A stretch of DNA of 34,212 nucleotides from positions 1 through 34,212 of the forward strand of contig NZ_JAUNXI010000021.1 in NCBI RefSeq assembly GCF_030539875.1, written 5' to 3'. Both the position numbers and the translations under genes were made by a program. This DNA comes from Methanobrevibacter sp. (GTDB taxonomy: Archaea; Methanobacteriota; Methanobacteria; Methanobacteriales; Methanobacteriaceae). This document shows positions 16,136 through 25,046 of the stretch, piece by piece (position 1 is the first letter of the stretch; each line of letters opens with the position of its first letter). The notes under the pieces were generated by a model that saw only the letters and a program-made list of their open reading frames with translations, was not told the DNA's origin and searched no databases.

Positions 16136-16837
16136 GTGTCGTCTTATAAATGGCATTCTATATTTGCATTAATTCTGGCAGGCATGTTTTTTCACAGTCC
16201 ATTGTTGATTGCTCTAACATTAATTGGTGCAAATATTCCTGACTTTGACCATAAATTCAAAAAGGAAAACGTCTATAAGATTATCATTTTCGGGTTAGTT
16301 CTCTTCATTTCTCTTTATATAATTGAATTGCCTTATTATGTTGGTTTAATAATTGTATTTTTAGGAGCAATATTTTATTTTTCCCAGCATCGCAGTTTTA
16401 CACATTCCATCTTTGGAGTGTTGACATTGACTTCGGCAGTTAGTCTGATATTAATTTGGGCTTTGCAGTTAATTGTTTCAGTAACCTCATTAAAAAATCA
16501 CTATTTGATTCTGGCTATTTTAATTGCTCTTTTAAGCTTCATGTTCTTAAATAAGAAATTATTAATGGTGTTTTTACCAACATTTTTCATCAGTTTATTT
16601 GTTATTAAAACAGGCGAAATTTCATATATTGAAATTGCTTTAAGTCTGTTTTTAGGTGTGTTTTCACATATTGTCCTTGATTCATTCACCCCTTCTGGAA
16701 TTAAAATATTTTCTCCAATATCTTCAAAAAAGGTTTATAAAAGTTTTGGACTGGCTGTGGTTTTTATTTTATCTTTAATTTCAATAGTTTATCACGCTCC
16801 AGTTTTATTTAAACTATTTGAAATTTATGTCAGTTAA
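16136..16837 (+). CDS. DUF457 / YdjM-type membrane-bound metal-dependent hydrolase
   Basis: This 233-residue polytopic membrane protein has about six or seven hydrophobic helices and the conserved polar motifs of the DUF457 family. These are PDFDH (about 35-39), QHRSFTHS (about 83-90) and FSHIVLDSFTPSGIKIFSP (about 177-196). The spread of His and Asp residues suggests a metal site in the membrane. The family (E. coli YdjM and archaeal relatives) is annotated as a predicted hydrolase without a proven substrate. The start codon is GTG with GGTGAT seven bases upstream. It follows the AstE-like gene after 72 bases on the same strand and may share transcription. It is unrelated in sequence to the ehb genes that follow. 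Confidence 0.83.
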   Translation: MSSYKWHSIFALILAGMFFHSPLLIALTLIGANIPDFDHKFKKENVYKIIIFGLVLFISLYIIELPYYVGLIIVFLGAIFYFSQHRSFTHSIFGVLTLTSAVSLILIWALQLIVSVTSLKNHYLILAILIALLSFMFLNKKLLMVFLPTFFISLFVIKTGEISYIEIALSLFLGVFSHIVLDSFTPSGIKIFSPISSKKVYKSFGLAVVFILSLISIVYHAPVLFKLFEIYVS

Positions 16838-17021
16838 TCGATTTTCTGCAGTAATGAAGTCGTAAAAACAACCTTTTTTTTCATGCATTAAACGCCTTTA
16901 AATGTGCTAAACATTATTTATTTTAATTTTTTTAAGATATGCGGTCTTTTCAGTATACTTTTTTTTAAAAATTGTCGTGGCGGCATGATTTTTTATGAGT
17001 TTTTTTCATGAATGCATAACA

Positions 17022-17030
17022 TTTATAATA
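17022..17030 (+). promoter_or_regulatory. Candidate TATA box of the ehb operon
   Basis: TTTATAATA is the best TATA-like sequence in the 271-base gap before ehbA and predicts transcription from about 17050. The gap also holds a repeated sequence, T6-CATGCAT near 16878-16890 and T6-CATGAATGCAT near 17002-17018, the second just upstream of the TATA. These could be regulator sites. The assignment is positional. Confidence 0.45.
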
Positions 17031-17062
17031 AATAATCATGATAAATAATAATGTTTTTATTT

Positions 17063-17083
17063 AGTCAATTTTTTGACTTTTTT
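17063..17083 (+). promoter_or_regulatory. Leader hairpin with T-tract before ehbA
   Basis: AGTCAA/TTGACT (17063-17068 with 17073-17078) with a TTTT loop is followed immediately by more T residues. It ends 26 bases before the ehbA ATG. Located between the presumed start of transcription and the operon, it could act as an attenuator or simply be an AT-rich leader. The TGGAG ribosome binding site of ehbA follows at 17096-17100. Confidence 0.35.
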
Positions 17084-17108
17084 AATATAATGAAATGGAG
17101 CTTATTTA

Positions 17109-17423
17109 ATGTTTTTGGCTAGAATTGGGTATGGAATTATTTATTTCTTAGACCTTATTTATGAAATCATTAAAGCAACATTTGATGTTGCATTTAATGC
17201 GGTTATGATGAGGAATATTGATCCGGTTGTTGTCGATATTGAAACTGTTTTAGAAAGGCCAGTTTCACAGACAATTTTGGCAAACAGTATTTCTTTGACT
17301 CCCGGTACTTTGTCTGTTGATTTGGACAGTGAAAATAACATTATCAAAGTAGCTACTATTTCTCCAAGAAAAAAAGAGGAAATTATTCCTTTTGAACAGT
17401 ATATAAAAAAAATGTTGGAATGA
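17109..17423 (+). CDS. ehbA: Energy-converting hydrogenase B subunit A (MrpE-like)
   Basis: This is the first gene of the ehb operon. The 104-residue protein has one or two N-terminal membrane helices (about 1-32) and a soluble C-terminal half with ISLTPGTLSVDLD, the signature of the MnhE/MrpE antiporter subunit family. It is shorter than MrpE (about 160 residues), as in other Ehb complexes. It is expected in the membrane arm of the complex, which uses an ion gradient to drive electron transfer from H2 to ferredoxin. Its precise role is unknown. The ATG has TGGAG upstream at good spacing. Confidence 0.88.
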   Translation: MFLARIGYGIIYFLDLIYEIIKATFDVAFNAVMMRNIDPVVVDIETVLERPVSQTILANSISLTPGTLSVDLDSENNIIKVATISPRKKEEIIPFEQYIKKMLE

Positions 17424-17461
17424 AATTCTCATTTTTTTATTAAATAATCGAGTGAGATAGT

Positions 17462-17725
17462 ATGGATGTATTATTTATTTCAAAATATATTGTGGTTATT
17501 GCATTAATGATAATAATGTTGACTGCTTTGAGAATAGGTGCATATAAATCCACATCAATGGGGCTTTTAGGAAGCTCAATTGTTATAAATGCATTTGCAG
17601 TTGCATTATTGATTATTGGAGAATTGTATAATCTCGAATTCTTTAGAGATATATCCTTAGCTTTAATATTCTTTGGTTTTGTAGGAACTATTGTTTTTGC
17701 TGCAGTTTTGGGGGGTGATGATTAG
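17462..17725 (+). CDS. ehbB: Energy-converting hydrogenase B subunit B (MrpF-like)
   Basis: This 87-residue membrane protein has three hydrophobic helices and resembles the MrpF/MnhF antiporter subunit, including the RIGAYKST segment after helix 1 and the C-terminal VGTIVFAAVLGGDD. It is expected to form part of the ion-translocating arm of Ehb. The stop codon overlaps the GTG start of ehbC by one base (TAGTG), indicating coupled translation. The gap from ehbA is 38 bases. Confidence 0.87.
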   Translation: MDVLFISKYIVVIALMIIMLTALRIGAYKSTSMGLLGSSIVINAFAVALLIIGELYNLEFFRDISLALIFFGFVGTIVFAAVLGGDD

Positions 17726-18147
17726 TGATAGAATATGTTCAATCAATTCTTCTTGTCCTGGCAGCCATTTTAATAATAATTTCTGCAATAGGTCTCCTTA
17801 CTTTTGATAAAGGTACAAAGAATGTTGTTTATGCAAGAATTCACATTATGGGTATTTTTGATGTTGCATGTATTATTGCGTTGATTGCAATTGGCCAGTA
17901 TCTGCTTGCAGGAATTTACTTTATTTTAGCACCATTTATTGCCCATGCAATTGCTAATGCTTATTGGAAGAAAGAAGATATTGAAAATAATTTAGATTTA
18001 CAAAATGTTGAAGAAGATGTAGATGAAAATAATCCGTTTTTCCATTCTAAGGAAAAAGTGCAAGCTTTAGAAAGTGAAGATTCTGAAAAACTCAAAGCTG
18101 ATGAAAAATTTTCAGTTACTACATTAGAAATTAAAGAGGATGAGTAA
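17725..18147 (+). CDS. ehbC: Energy-converting hydrogenase B subunit C (MrpG-like)
   Basis: This 140-residue protein has three N-terminal membrane helices (about 1-90) typical of MrpG/MnhG, with the conserved [11 protein letters not shown] region after helix 1. A strongly acidic soluble tail of about 50 residues (about 92-140) is absent from ordinary MrpG. The tail may contact other Ehb subunits; that is inference. The start is GTG, overlapping the ehbB stop by one base. Its end overlaps ehbD by eight bases. Confidence 0.87.
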   Translation: MIEYVQSILLVLAAILIIISAIGLLTFDKGTKNVVYARIHIMGIFDVACIIALIAIGQYLLAGIYFILAPFIAHAIANAYWKKEDIENNLDLQNVEEDVDENNPFFHSKEKVQALESEDSEKLKADEKFSVTTLEIKEDE

Positions 18148-18382
18148 GATGATAGAGTTTGTATTATGTTTAATAATCGTTTTAAGTGCAATTCTTGCTC
18201 TTATCCAAAAAGATTTATTGAAAGCAGCAATTTTGACAGGTTTTTCTGGCGGGGCTCTGGCAGTTCTTTTCCAAATATTATTGGCGCCGGATGTTGCTTT
18301 AACCCAAGCTATTGTGGGTGCAGCAATTATACCTGTATTTATTGCTCTGGCTGTTAAAAAAACTCAAAGGGAGGATAGCTGA
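18140..18382 (+). CDS. ehbD: Energy-converting hydrogenase B subunit D (MbhD/MrpA C-terminal-like)
   Basis: This 80-residue membrane protein has three hydrophobic segments. [38 protein letters not shown] is the hallmark of the MbhD domain (DUF4040) found in MrpA and in membrane-bound hydrogenases. The AxDVALTxAxVG motif is expected to lie on the ion pathway. The last base of its TGA is shared with the ATG of ehbE. It overlaps ehbC by eight bases at the front. Confidence 0.9.
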   Translation: MSKMIEFVLCLIIVLSAILALIQKDLLKAAILTGFSGGALAVLFQILLAPDVALTQAIVGAAIIPVFIALAVKKTQREDS

Positions 18383-18768
18383 TGGCACAAACACAACTTG
18401 CAATATTATTGACTTCCGGTGCATTGGTCATTATCGGACTTTATTCTGCAATTTTTCTTGATAATATCGTAAAAAAGGTTATTGGTATTAGTTTCATTGA
18501 AGAGGGTGCTAATTTATTCATTGTTGCTATTGGCTATAAGGCAGGAGGTGTTGTTCCTATTTTAATGCCTGGAATGGATACTTCTTGGTTTGCTTCAAAT
18601 GCAGCATATCCATTGCCGTTTGGGTTAGTACTTACCAGTATTGTAATTGGCGCAAGTACTTTGGCCGTTATGCTTGCATTGGTAATGGTTCTTTATAGAA
18701 AATACGGCACTTTAAGTACAAAGGTGATGCTGGCAGATACATCAAAACAGGAGGAATATCATGAATGA
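18382..18768 (+). CDS. ehbE: Energy-converting hydrogenase B subunit E (MrpC/NuoK-like)
   Basis: This 128-residue membrane protein has three hydrophobic helices and belongs to the MrpC/NuoK family. The conserved glutamate pair in helix 2 appears as [16 protein letters not shown] (about 37-52). The [11 protein letters not shown] loop and the third helix with [19 protein letters not shown] also fit. It is expected to carry part of the ion channel. Start and stop overlap ehbD and ehbF (one and eight bases), giving a tightly coupled block. Confidence 0.9.
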   Translation: MAQTQLAILLTSGALVIIGLYSAIFLDNIVKKVIGISFIEEGANLFIVAIGYKAGGVVPILMPGMDTSWFASNAAYPLPFGLVLTSIVIGASTLAVMLALVMVLYRKYGTLSTKVMLADTSKQEEYHE

Positions 18769-20215
18769 ATTAATCCCACTTATGGTTGTTGTTCCTTTAA
18801 TGGCAGCATTGATTATTAGTGCTTTTTCAAAGTTCAATAAAGCTTCTAAAGTTTTCGCATTTGTTGTTGCAATCTGTCTTCCGCTGATTCCATTATTGTC
18901 AAATTATGGTCTTCATTACTTTGGAGGATATGAGCCGATATTGGATAATGTGACAAGTACAGTATATCATCCGGCAATTACCTATTCATTTACATTCTTG
19001 CAACAGGTATTCATTGCAATGGTTGGTCTTTTAACATTTTTAGTTGTATTTGTTTATTTAACTAAATATAAAAAGATTTCAGGACCCTATTTGTTTTTAT
19101 TGTTCTTGGGTACAGCTGCTGTTACTGCAATCCTTTTGACAGATGATATATTCCACATGTTTGTATTCTTTGAAATATTGGCTCTCGCTCAGGTAGGTAT
19201 TGTTGCAGCTTCATCAATTGATTATAGTTATGAAATGGCATTAAAATATATGGTTTTAGGCGCTATTGGAAGCCCGATAATGCTTTTAGGAATTGGATTC
19301 TTATTGGCGTTAACTGGTAGTGTGAATATAACCGATATTGTCGCTGCAGTTCATAACGGATTTGTCGACGCCACATCTCCAGTATTTTTATTATCACTCG
19401 GATTAATATTCTTTGGTTGGTTATATGCCTCAGGTTTGCCACCATTCCATACTATAAAATCTGGAATTTACTCAAAAGCGGAACCTCATGGAGCTGCATT
19501 GCTTCAGTCATTTACTGTTATTTCAATGATTGCTATTGTATTGATTTTGCATAGAATCTATTCTTCATTACCAATATTTGAAGTTTTAATAGTGTTCTTC
19601 TCAATATTGGCCATGATTTTGGGGGTTTCTCTGGCACTTACTCAAACAGACTTTAGGCGAATGATTGGATTTTTAGCTGTAGGGGAATTAGGTTTCATCG
19701 GTTTGGGTATAGGTCTTGGAACTAATTTCGCAATAACTGCCGGATTATTCCAGGCTTTAAATGAAATTATTATTACTGCATTGTTGTTCATAGGATTTGG
19801 AGCAATTGTTGAAGCAACAAATGAGGTAGACACCCGTAAGCTGGGTGGTCTTCTGACATATCATCCAAAAGTCAGCATCATGATTTTAATAGCCGGTTTG
19901 GCAATGGCAGGTGTTCCTCCGTTAAGTGGGTTCCAATCAAAATTAATGCTTGTTCAGGCTTCATTAAGCTGCGGATTCCCTGAAATATCTATTTTGGCTA
20001 TTGTGGTAAGTATTGCAACATTTGTAGTATTTGTAAAAACATTTTATGCAATGTTTTTAAAACCAAAACCTGTTGATTTAGAAGTTGAAAATAAAGAAGT
20101 TCCTCGTGCTATGGTATTTGCTATGGGAGTATTGTTAATATTGATTATATTCTTAGGATTATTCCCAAATCATGTTGTAAGTGGAATTTCTAGCTTTGTT
20201 GGAGGAATTTTATGA
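18761..20215 (+). CDS. ehbF: Energy-converting hydrogenase B subunit F (antiporter-like, MrpD/NuoN family)
   Basis: This is the main ion-translocating subunit, with 484 residues and about 14 hydrophobic helices in the proton antiporter family. The conserved membrane glutamate is E138 in [11 protein letters not shown]. The broken-helix region contains [11 protein letters not shown] with H230 and K233, followed by the [13 protein letters not shown] segment. A second [14 protein letters not shown] segment lies near 385-400. It would couple movement of protons or sodium ions to electron flow in the hydrogenase arm. The length is typical for EhbF. Its stop overlaps the ehbG start by four bases. 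Confidence 0.93.
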   Translation: MNELIPLMVVVPLMAALIISAFSKFNKASKVFAFVVAICLPLIPLLSNYGLHYFGGYEPILDNVTSTVYHPAITYSFTFLQQVFIAMVGLLTFLVVFVYLTKYKKISGPYLFLLFLGTAAVTAILLTDDIFHMFVFFEILALAQVGIVAASSIDYSYEMALKYMVLGAIGSPIMLLGIGFLLALTGSVNITDIVAAVHNGFVDATSPVFLLSLGLIFFGWLYASGLPPFHTIKSGIYSKAEPHGAALLQSFTVISMIAIVLILHRIYSSLPIFEVLIVFFSILAMILGVSLALTQTDFRRMIGFLAVGELGFIGLGIGLGTNFAITAGLFQALNEIIITALLFIGFGAIVEATNEVDTRKLGGLLTYHPKVSIMILIAGLAMAGVPPLSGFQSKLMLVQASLSCGFPEISILAIVVSIATFVVFVKTFYAMFLKPKPVDLEVENKEVPRAMVFAMGVLLILIIFLGLFPNHVVSGISSFVGGIL

Positions 20216-20547
20216 AGCTTTATGATCAGATATTTGATGCTGTAAAACAATTTAAAAAATTGTTTTCACCGGGGCCGGTAACTAATGTGGATGTTTCAGG
20301 TATTGTTACAGCAGAAATATTTTTAATTATTTCAATTATTTTAGCAACAATGTTGCTAAGACATGTAAGTGTTTTGCTTACAGCATTTGCCATCATATTG
20401 GTTGCTGTTGTGTTAATTATGAATATTCCTCTTATTCCAAAATTTAAAATTGAACAGGAGGATTCACTGGAAAAAATGTTATTTTATGCAGTAATCACAC
20501 TTGGAATTGTTGGTGCATTTTTGTATTGGGGTGGTAGTCTTGTCTAA
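20212..20547 (+). CDS. ehbG: Energy-converting hydrogenase B subunit G
   Basis: This 111-residue protein has a short polar N-terminus (about 1-27) and three hydrophobic helices. I recognise it by position between ehbF and ehbH and by overall character rather than by a known domain. It is expected to be a small membrane subunit of the Ehb complex. The ATG overlaps the ehbF stop by four bases. Confidence 0.8.
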   Translation: MKLYDQIFDAVKQFKKLFSPGPVTNVDVSGIVTAEIFLIISIILATMLLRHVSVLLTAFAIILVAVVLIMNIPLIPKFKIEQEDSLEKMLFYAVITLGIVGAFLYWGGSLV

Positions 20548-20821
20548 TCAAAATACAATTCGTAATTTAATTGCGGCCGTGGTAACTGCAATATTTTCAG
20601 TTACTTTACTTGATGCAATATTCCATTTAAGCAGCATAATCAATGCTGGTGTAAGCAATATATATAATGCTTTGGGAACTCAAATTGCTCCAAACATGGT
20701 AACTGTTGTTATTTTTGATTTCAGAGCATATGATACATTAGGTGAAGCAATTATTTTATTGACTGCCGGTTTAGTAGTATTACTTGTCTTTGGTAGAGGA
20801 TTATTGGAGGATAAACAATGA
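20540..20821 (+). CDS. ehbH: Energy-converting hydrogenase B subunit H (MbhE-like)
   Basis: From the TTG at 20540 this is a 93-residue membrane protein. It has an N-terminal helix, a loop and then [22 protein letters not shown]. The DFRxxDTLGE motif marks the MbhE domain, equal to the C-terminal end of MrpA. The TTG is chosen because GGTGG lies five to nine bases upstream and the start falls inside the last codons of ehbG (eight-base overlap). The ATG at 20501 would extend 47 bases into ehbG. GTG at 20531 is another option. The last base is followed directly by ehbI with a four-base overlap. Confidence 0.85.
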   Translation: MSNQNTIRNLIAAVVTAIFSVTLLDAIFHLSSIINAGVSNIYNALGTQIAPNMVTVVIFDFRAYDTLGEAIILLTAGLVVLLVFGRGLLEDKQ

Positions 20822-21294
20822 ATCAAGGTAGTATGATTTTAAAGTTAGTGTCTTTACCAATTTCAATAATATTGATTTGTTTAGGTATAATGACTATTCT
20901 TGGAGGACATATCACTCCTGGCGGAGGATTCCAAGGTGGTGCCATGATAGCAAGTGGAGTTATATTGTCTATTCTTGTTTACGGTTTAGGTAATTCTCCA
21001 TTAGAGTTTTCACATGCATATGTTGAAGTTCTAGAATCTGTTGGCGCATTAGGTTTCATCATTTTTGGACTAATCGGATTATTCGTTGGAGGATTTTTCT
21101 TATATAATACAGGTACTGATTTATTAAATGTGGTGCCGGCAGGTATTCAAAACGTATTGCACTATCCGGATGTTACTAATGCAGGAATTATTCCATATCT
21201 CAATATATTTGTTGGTTTAAAAGTATTTGTAGGATTGTCCGCAATTGTTATTGCATTTGCAGGATTTGATAAAATTAAAGGGGAGAGCGAATGA
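20818..21294 (+). CDS. ehbI: Energy-converting hydrogenase B subunit I (MrpB-like)
   Basis: This 158-residue membrane protein has four hydrophobic helices. The MrpB/MnhB motif [20 protein letters not shown] (about 31-50) is clear. It is part of the membrane arm. Between helices 3 and 4 it has a loop with [20 protein letters not shown]. It is coupled by four-base overlaps to the genes on both sides. Confidence 0.9.
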   Translation: MNQGSMILKLVSLPISIILICLGIMTILGGHITPGGGFQGGAMIASGVILSILVYGLGNSPLEFSHAYVEVLESVGALGFIIFGLIGLFVGGFFLYNTGTDLLNVVPAGIQNVLHYPDVTNAGIIPYLNIFVGLKVFVGLSAIVIAFAGFDKIKGESE

Positions 21295-21542
21295 TGTTAA
21301 GTTTAGGACCAATTATATTCGGATTAATCTTGGGTTTGATTGTCGGATCTCAAATCAAACTTGATGCTTTTGATATGGAGTTTACTTTGGCGTCATTTGT
21401 TATAATAATTATTGCAGGAATTATTGTGGCATGGCAGTCAGGCAATTATCCATTTTACACAGATTTGCCTATTTCAACTGCATTTCTTTCTGCTTTAATA
21501 GGAATTTTTGTAGGCAAACTACTATTTGCAAGGAGTAAATAA
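21291..21542 (+). CDS. ehbJ: Energy-converting hydrogenase B subunit J
   Basis: This 83-residue membrane protein has three hydrophobic helices and no domain I recognise beyond its position in the ehb order. Two adjacent ATG codons (21291 and 21294) can serve as start. The first overlaps the ehbI stop by four bases. Twelve bases separate its end from ehbK, the first of the iron-sulfur subunits. Confidence 0.8.
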   Translation: MMLSLGPIIFGLILGLIVGSQIKLDAFDMEFTLASFVIIIIAGIIVAWQSGNYPFYTDLPISTAFLSALIGIFVGKLLFARSK

Positions 21543-21554
21543 GGAGTTTTTATA

Positions 21555-22964
21555 ATGTTTTTATCAACTAATGCATGTGAAGGAAAAGAAGAGTGTATTA
21601 AAGCATGTCCTACAAAATCTATTAGACTGATTAATGGAATTCCATTTAGTTGTCTTACTTGTGGAATATGTTGTAAAAACTGTCCAAATGGAGCGATATT
21701 TCAGAATAGCTATGGAGGGTATGTTGTAGACCGGGCCAAATGTAACGGCTGTGGAATCTGTATGTACAATTGCCCTACAAACAACATTAAAATTGAAGAT
21801 GGCATTGTATATGGAATTTGTTCACGTTGTGGTGTATGTGCTGAAGCTTATCCGGACTGTCGTGTTGACGGTTTCGAGCTCGAAAAACAAAAACAGCTCA
21901 CTTTAATAGAATCATTTAAAATATTGAATCCTCCATTAGACAATGTTCCTCATAAAACCGAAAGCGCAACTAAAGAAGTATCGAGGTCTTACTTTGGAAC
22001 TGACTGTGAAAAATGTATTTTATGCGGAAGATGTGAAGAATACTGTCCGACTGGAGCCATTCATGTTAAAGTAGATTGGGATGATGGGATTTGTAGAGAA
22101 TGTAGATTATGCAGTGATGTCTGCCCTAACGGGTCAATGAATAAATATCAGATTGTTGCAAAATCATCATGTACACTTTGTCTTAATTGTTTGAAAGCTT
22201 GTCCAAATGATGCAATTTCCATTAACGATTCTGAAATTATTGTTAACAAATTAAATCAGAAAACCACAGGTTCAATTGTATCATGTCTGAACTGCGGATT
22301 ATGTGCAGATTTATGTGAAAATGGATCTCATAAAAATATTGGTGGAAAATTAAGATATGATCCAACAATTGATACTGAAAATGTTACTCACAAAAAAGCT
22401 ATTGCTTTCTGTCCGGTTAATACTTTAAGTGAAGATAGTGAAATGTATATCTACGATGAGTTCAATGATGAGGAGTTGCCTACATTGGCCGGTTTTTGTG
22501 TTTCTTGTGGAAAATGTACTCAGGTTTGTGATGAGGTTCAAGCACGTCAATATATGACTCACACATGGGACGGTAAGGTTTCAAAAGATTGTATTTCCTG
22601 CGGAATTTGTGTTGAAGTATGTCAGGAAAATGCAATTACACTTAACAGGGGAAGCATTTCCGTTGATTTGGATGAATGTATTTTATGTGAAAACTGTGCT
22701 GTTCACTGTCCTGTTGATGCCATTCCTAAATCTACAATGTATAAAAACAAAATTAAAGATGGATTCAACTTCATTGAACAAAAATTATGTATGCATTGCG
22801 GATTATGTTATAACATCTGTTCTTATGATGCAATAGATAGGATTGATGGTAATTATGTTGTTAATGATGAAAATTGCACATATTGCGGCGCATGTAAAAA
22901 TGCATGTCCTGCAAGGGCATTTTTATTTGAGAGAAATTTTAAAGATTCAATAGAGGGTATTTAA
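21555..22964 (+). CDS. ehbK: Energy-converting hydrogenase B subunit K, polyferredoxin
   Basis: This 469-residue polyferredoxin is almost wholly made of repeated bacterial-type ferredoxin units. About twelve CxxCxxC motifs are visible, most with the fourth cysteine after three residues, sufficient for roughly a dozen [4Fe-4S] clusters. It would act as an electron wire between the hydrogenase module and soluble ferredoxin partners. In the third motif (CSRCGVCAEAYPDC, about 93-106) the expected fourth cysteine is tyrosine and another cysteine lies three residues on. Several later motifs lack the usual proline after the last cysteine. The gene abuts ehbL without a gap. Confidence 0.92.
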   Translation: MFLSTNACEGKEECIKACPTKSIRLINGIPFSCLTCGICCKNCPNGAIFQNSYGGYVVDRAKCNGCGICMYNCPTNNIKIEDGIVYGICSRCGVCAEAYPDCRVDGFELEKQKQLTLIESFKILNPPLDNVPHKTESATKEVSRSYFGTDCEKCILCGRCEEYCPTGAIHVKVDWDDGICRECRLCSDVCPNGSMNKYQIVAKSSCTLCLNCLKACPNDAISINDSEIIVNKLNQKTTGSIVSCLNCGLCADLCENGSHKNIGGKLRYDPTIDTENVTHKKAIAFCPVNTLSEDSEMYIYDEFNDEELPTLAGFCVSCGKCTQVCDEVQARQYMTHTWDGKVSKDCISCGICVEVCQENAITLNRGSISVDLDECILCENCAVHCPVDAIPKSTMYKNKIKDGFNFIEQKLCMHCGLCYNICSYDAIDRIDGNYVVNDENCTYCGACKNACPARAFLFERNFKDSIEGI

Positions 22965-23456
22965 ATGAAAAACATGCTTAAAATAGCTTTGGAAGGAGCT
23001 TTCACTAACTTTAAAAGAATCTTTTTTGCAGCTGACAGAGTCACCGACATGGATATGAGAAATCAAATTGCAACTCTTTCTGTTAGAGTTGATGAAAGAG
23101 TTGATGAAAATGCATGTATCGGATGTTCCGGTTGTGCTAATGTATGTCCGACAGGTGCAATTGAGATGAAACCTTTAACCAATCCAGTTAAACTAACTGA
23201 TAATTGGACTAAAGATCAAGTACCTGAAATTAATCTGGAAAGATGCGTTGTATGTTATTATTGTCATGATTTTTGTCCGATATTCTCACTTTATGGGCAA
23301 AAAGGTGCTGTTCACCCTTCTTGTGTTGGTGATCAGGAAGTCAATGTTTCAGAATTCATTGAACAGCCATTTAAAATATCTGATGAAAAACTTAAATTCA
23401 TTGCACAGTATTTATCAGACAAAACAGTATTGAAAAACAATGAGGAAGGTGATTAG
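22965..23456 (+). CDS. ehbL: Energy-converting hydrogenase B subunit L, 2[4Fe-4S] ferredoxin
   Basis: This 163-residue iron-sulfur subunit carries two [4Fe-4S] motifs: C51/C54/C57/C61 (followed by PTG) and C94/C97/C100/C104 (followed by P). They are separated by a 32-residue insertion. This is the layout of NuoI-like subunits of complex I and group 4 hydrogenases. It should pass electrons between EhbM and the ferredoxin side. An N-terminal amphipathic stretch and a 55-residue C-terminal tail flank the core. It abuts both neighbouring genes. Confidence 0.92.
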   Translation: MKNMLKIALEGAFTNFKRIFFAADRVTDMDMRNQIATLSVRVDERVDENACIGCSGCANVCPTGAIEMKPLTNPVKLTDNWTKDQVPEINLERCVVCYYCHDFCPIFSLYGQKGAVHPSCVGDQEVNVSEFIEQPFKISDEKLKFIAQYLSDKTVLKNNEEGD

Positions 23457-23903
23457 ATGGGACTTAAATCATTTTCAAGAGCAAGAGCAATCCATGTCAT
23501 GCTGGTTTACACTGGCGGTTGTAATGGATGTGATATTGAAATTGTAAATACTATATTATCGCCTAGATTCGATGCTGAACAGTATAATGTGTTTTTAACT
23601 TGGAATCCTCGTGAAGCCGATGTTCTGGTTGTCACAGGTCCAGTTACTCATTTGAATAGAAAACCATTAGAAGCAATTTATGAAGCCATTCCTAATCCTA
23701 AATTGGTTGTTGCTGCTGGAAGCTGTGCTTTGATGGGTGGAGTTTATAAGAATTGCAGTGGTGATATTCCTTCTGAAGAAATTGAAGGGCCTGTTGAAAA
23801 TATCATCCCTGTTGATGCAAAAGTTCCGGGATGTGCTGTAAGGCCGCAAGATGTTTTAGCCGGTGTTGTATCACTTTTACCTAAATTATTAAATGCGGAT
23901 TGA
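23457..23903 (+). CDS. ehbM: Energy-converting hydrogenase B small subunit (NuoB-like)
   Basis: This 148-residue small subunit of the group 4 [NiFe] hydrogenase would hold the proximal [4Fe-4S] cluster. The four cysteines are C22 and C25 ([10 protein letters not shown]), C90 (GSCALMGG) and C126 (VPGCAVRP), the standard NuoB-like pattern. It lies next to the large subunit gene, with which it forms the catalytic core. The ATG overlaps no upstream gene; ehbL stops one base before it. Confidence 0.95.
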   Translation: MGLKSFSRARAIHVMLVYTGGCNGCDIEIVNTILSPRFDAEQYNVFLTWNPREADVLVVTGPVTHLNRKPLEAIYEAIPNPKLVVAAGSCALMGGVYKNCSGDIPSEEIEGPVENIIPVDAKVPGCAVRPQDVLAGVVSLLPKLLNAD

Positions 23904-23915
23904 GGAGGGGATTAT

Positions 23916-25043
23916 ATGGATGAAAAAGTACCGAAAAGCAATATTATCGAAACAGAAATTCCAATGGGTACAGTTCACCCTGCTGCATTGGAGCCGTATA
24001 GAGTAAGGTTTTTTGTGGAAGATGAAATAATTCAAGAAGCCGAAATAACTATTGGTGTTAATTATAGGGGAATTGAAAGGGTCATGGAAGGCCTTCCAGT
24101 TCAAAAAGCTAATTCACTTACTGAAAAAATTTGTGGAATTTGTTCTAATTCACATGTATGGAATTCATGCAGAACAGGTGAAATCGGTTTAGGTATTGAA
24201 ATTCCCAATAGGGCTAATTACATTCGGGTAATCATGGGAGAACTTGAAAGATTGCATTCGCACTTTTTGTATTTGGCTCATGGTTGTGAAGTATTGGCTC
24301 ATGAAACATTTTCAATGAGAATATTCTACTTAAGAGAAATCATCATGGAACTGCTTGCAATGATTGGTGGAAACAGGGTTCAGTATGGATGTTCTGTTTT
24401 AGGAGGAGTAAGACCCAGATGTGATTTAAATGAAGCTAAATTGCAGAGACTTAAGGATGATATGGATAAAGTAGATGAGGCTCTTGGCGATTTTGCAAAT
24501 AGATTTACATCAGATTCAATTGTAATGTCCAGGATTGAAGGAACTGGAATTTTACCTCAAAAACAGGCCATTAAATTGGCAGTAACCGGTCCGTCCCTAA
24601 GAGCTACCGGTGTTGCAAGAGATTTGAGAACAACAATGTCTGAATATGATGATTTTGATTTTAATATTATTACTCAGCCTGATGGGGATGTAAAATCTAA
24701 CTTGCTTATGAGAGTATTGGAATCATTTGAATCAATTAAAATCATTAGGCAGGCTATTGCAAATATTCCTGAAGGTAAACTGGTAAATAATGATTGGGAT
24801 ATGGTTGATACTGATTTGGCTGAAAGTTATATTGAAGTTCCGAGAGGAACTCTATATCATTCTTATTCACTGGAAAATGGAAGAATTAGGCACTGTGTTA
24901 TTAGAACTCCATCAATGTCAAATATTGGTGCGATGCAGTATGCTTGTATTGGAAACCATCTTACAGATGGTCAATTATGTATTGTACAATGTGATCCATG
25001 TTTCACATGTACTGACAGAGCAATTGAGGTAATTAGGAGATAG
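23916..25043 (+). CDS. ehbN: Energy-converting hydrogenase B large subunit (NiFe)
   Basis: This 375-residue catalytic subunit has both nickel-binding cysteine pairs: C73-G-I-C76 ([11 protein letters not shown]) near the N-terminus and D360-P-C362-x-x-C365 near the C-terminus. All four ligands are present, so it should be an active hydrogenase. Only ten residues follow C365, with no long C-terminal extension after a histidine. It may therefore need little or no protease processing, as known for some group 4 enzymes. A GAGGAGG ribosome binding site precedes the ATG. It oxidises H2 and feeds electrons to EhbM. Confidence 0.95.
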   Translation: MDEKVPKSNIIETEIPMGTVHPAALEPYRVRFFVEDEIIQEAEITIGVNYRGIERVMEGLPVQKANSLTEKICGICSNSHVWNSCRTGEIGLGIEIPNRANYIRVIMGELERLHSHFLYLAHGCEVLAHETFSMRIFYLREIIMELLAMIGGNRVQYGCSVLGGVRPRCDLNEAKLQRLKDDMDKVDEALGDFANRFTSDSIVMSRIEGTGILPQKQAIKLAVTGPSLRATGVARDLRTTMSEYDDFDFNIITQPDGDVKSNLLMRVLESFESIKIIRQAIANIPEGKLVNNDWDMVDTDLAESYIEVPRGTLYHSYSLENGRIRHCVIRTPSMSNIGAMQYACIGNHLTDGQLCIVQCDPCFTCTDRAIEVIRR

Positions 25044-25046
25044 ATT

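Noticed and set aside
20501-20539. ATG-initiated longer form of ehbH
   Set aside because: It would overlap ehbG by 47 bases; the TTG at 20540 has a GGTGG site at proper spacing and fits the compact operon.
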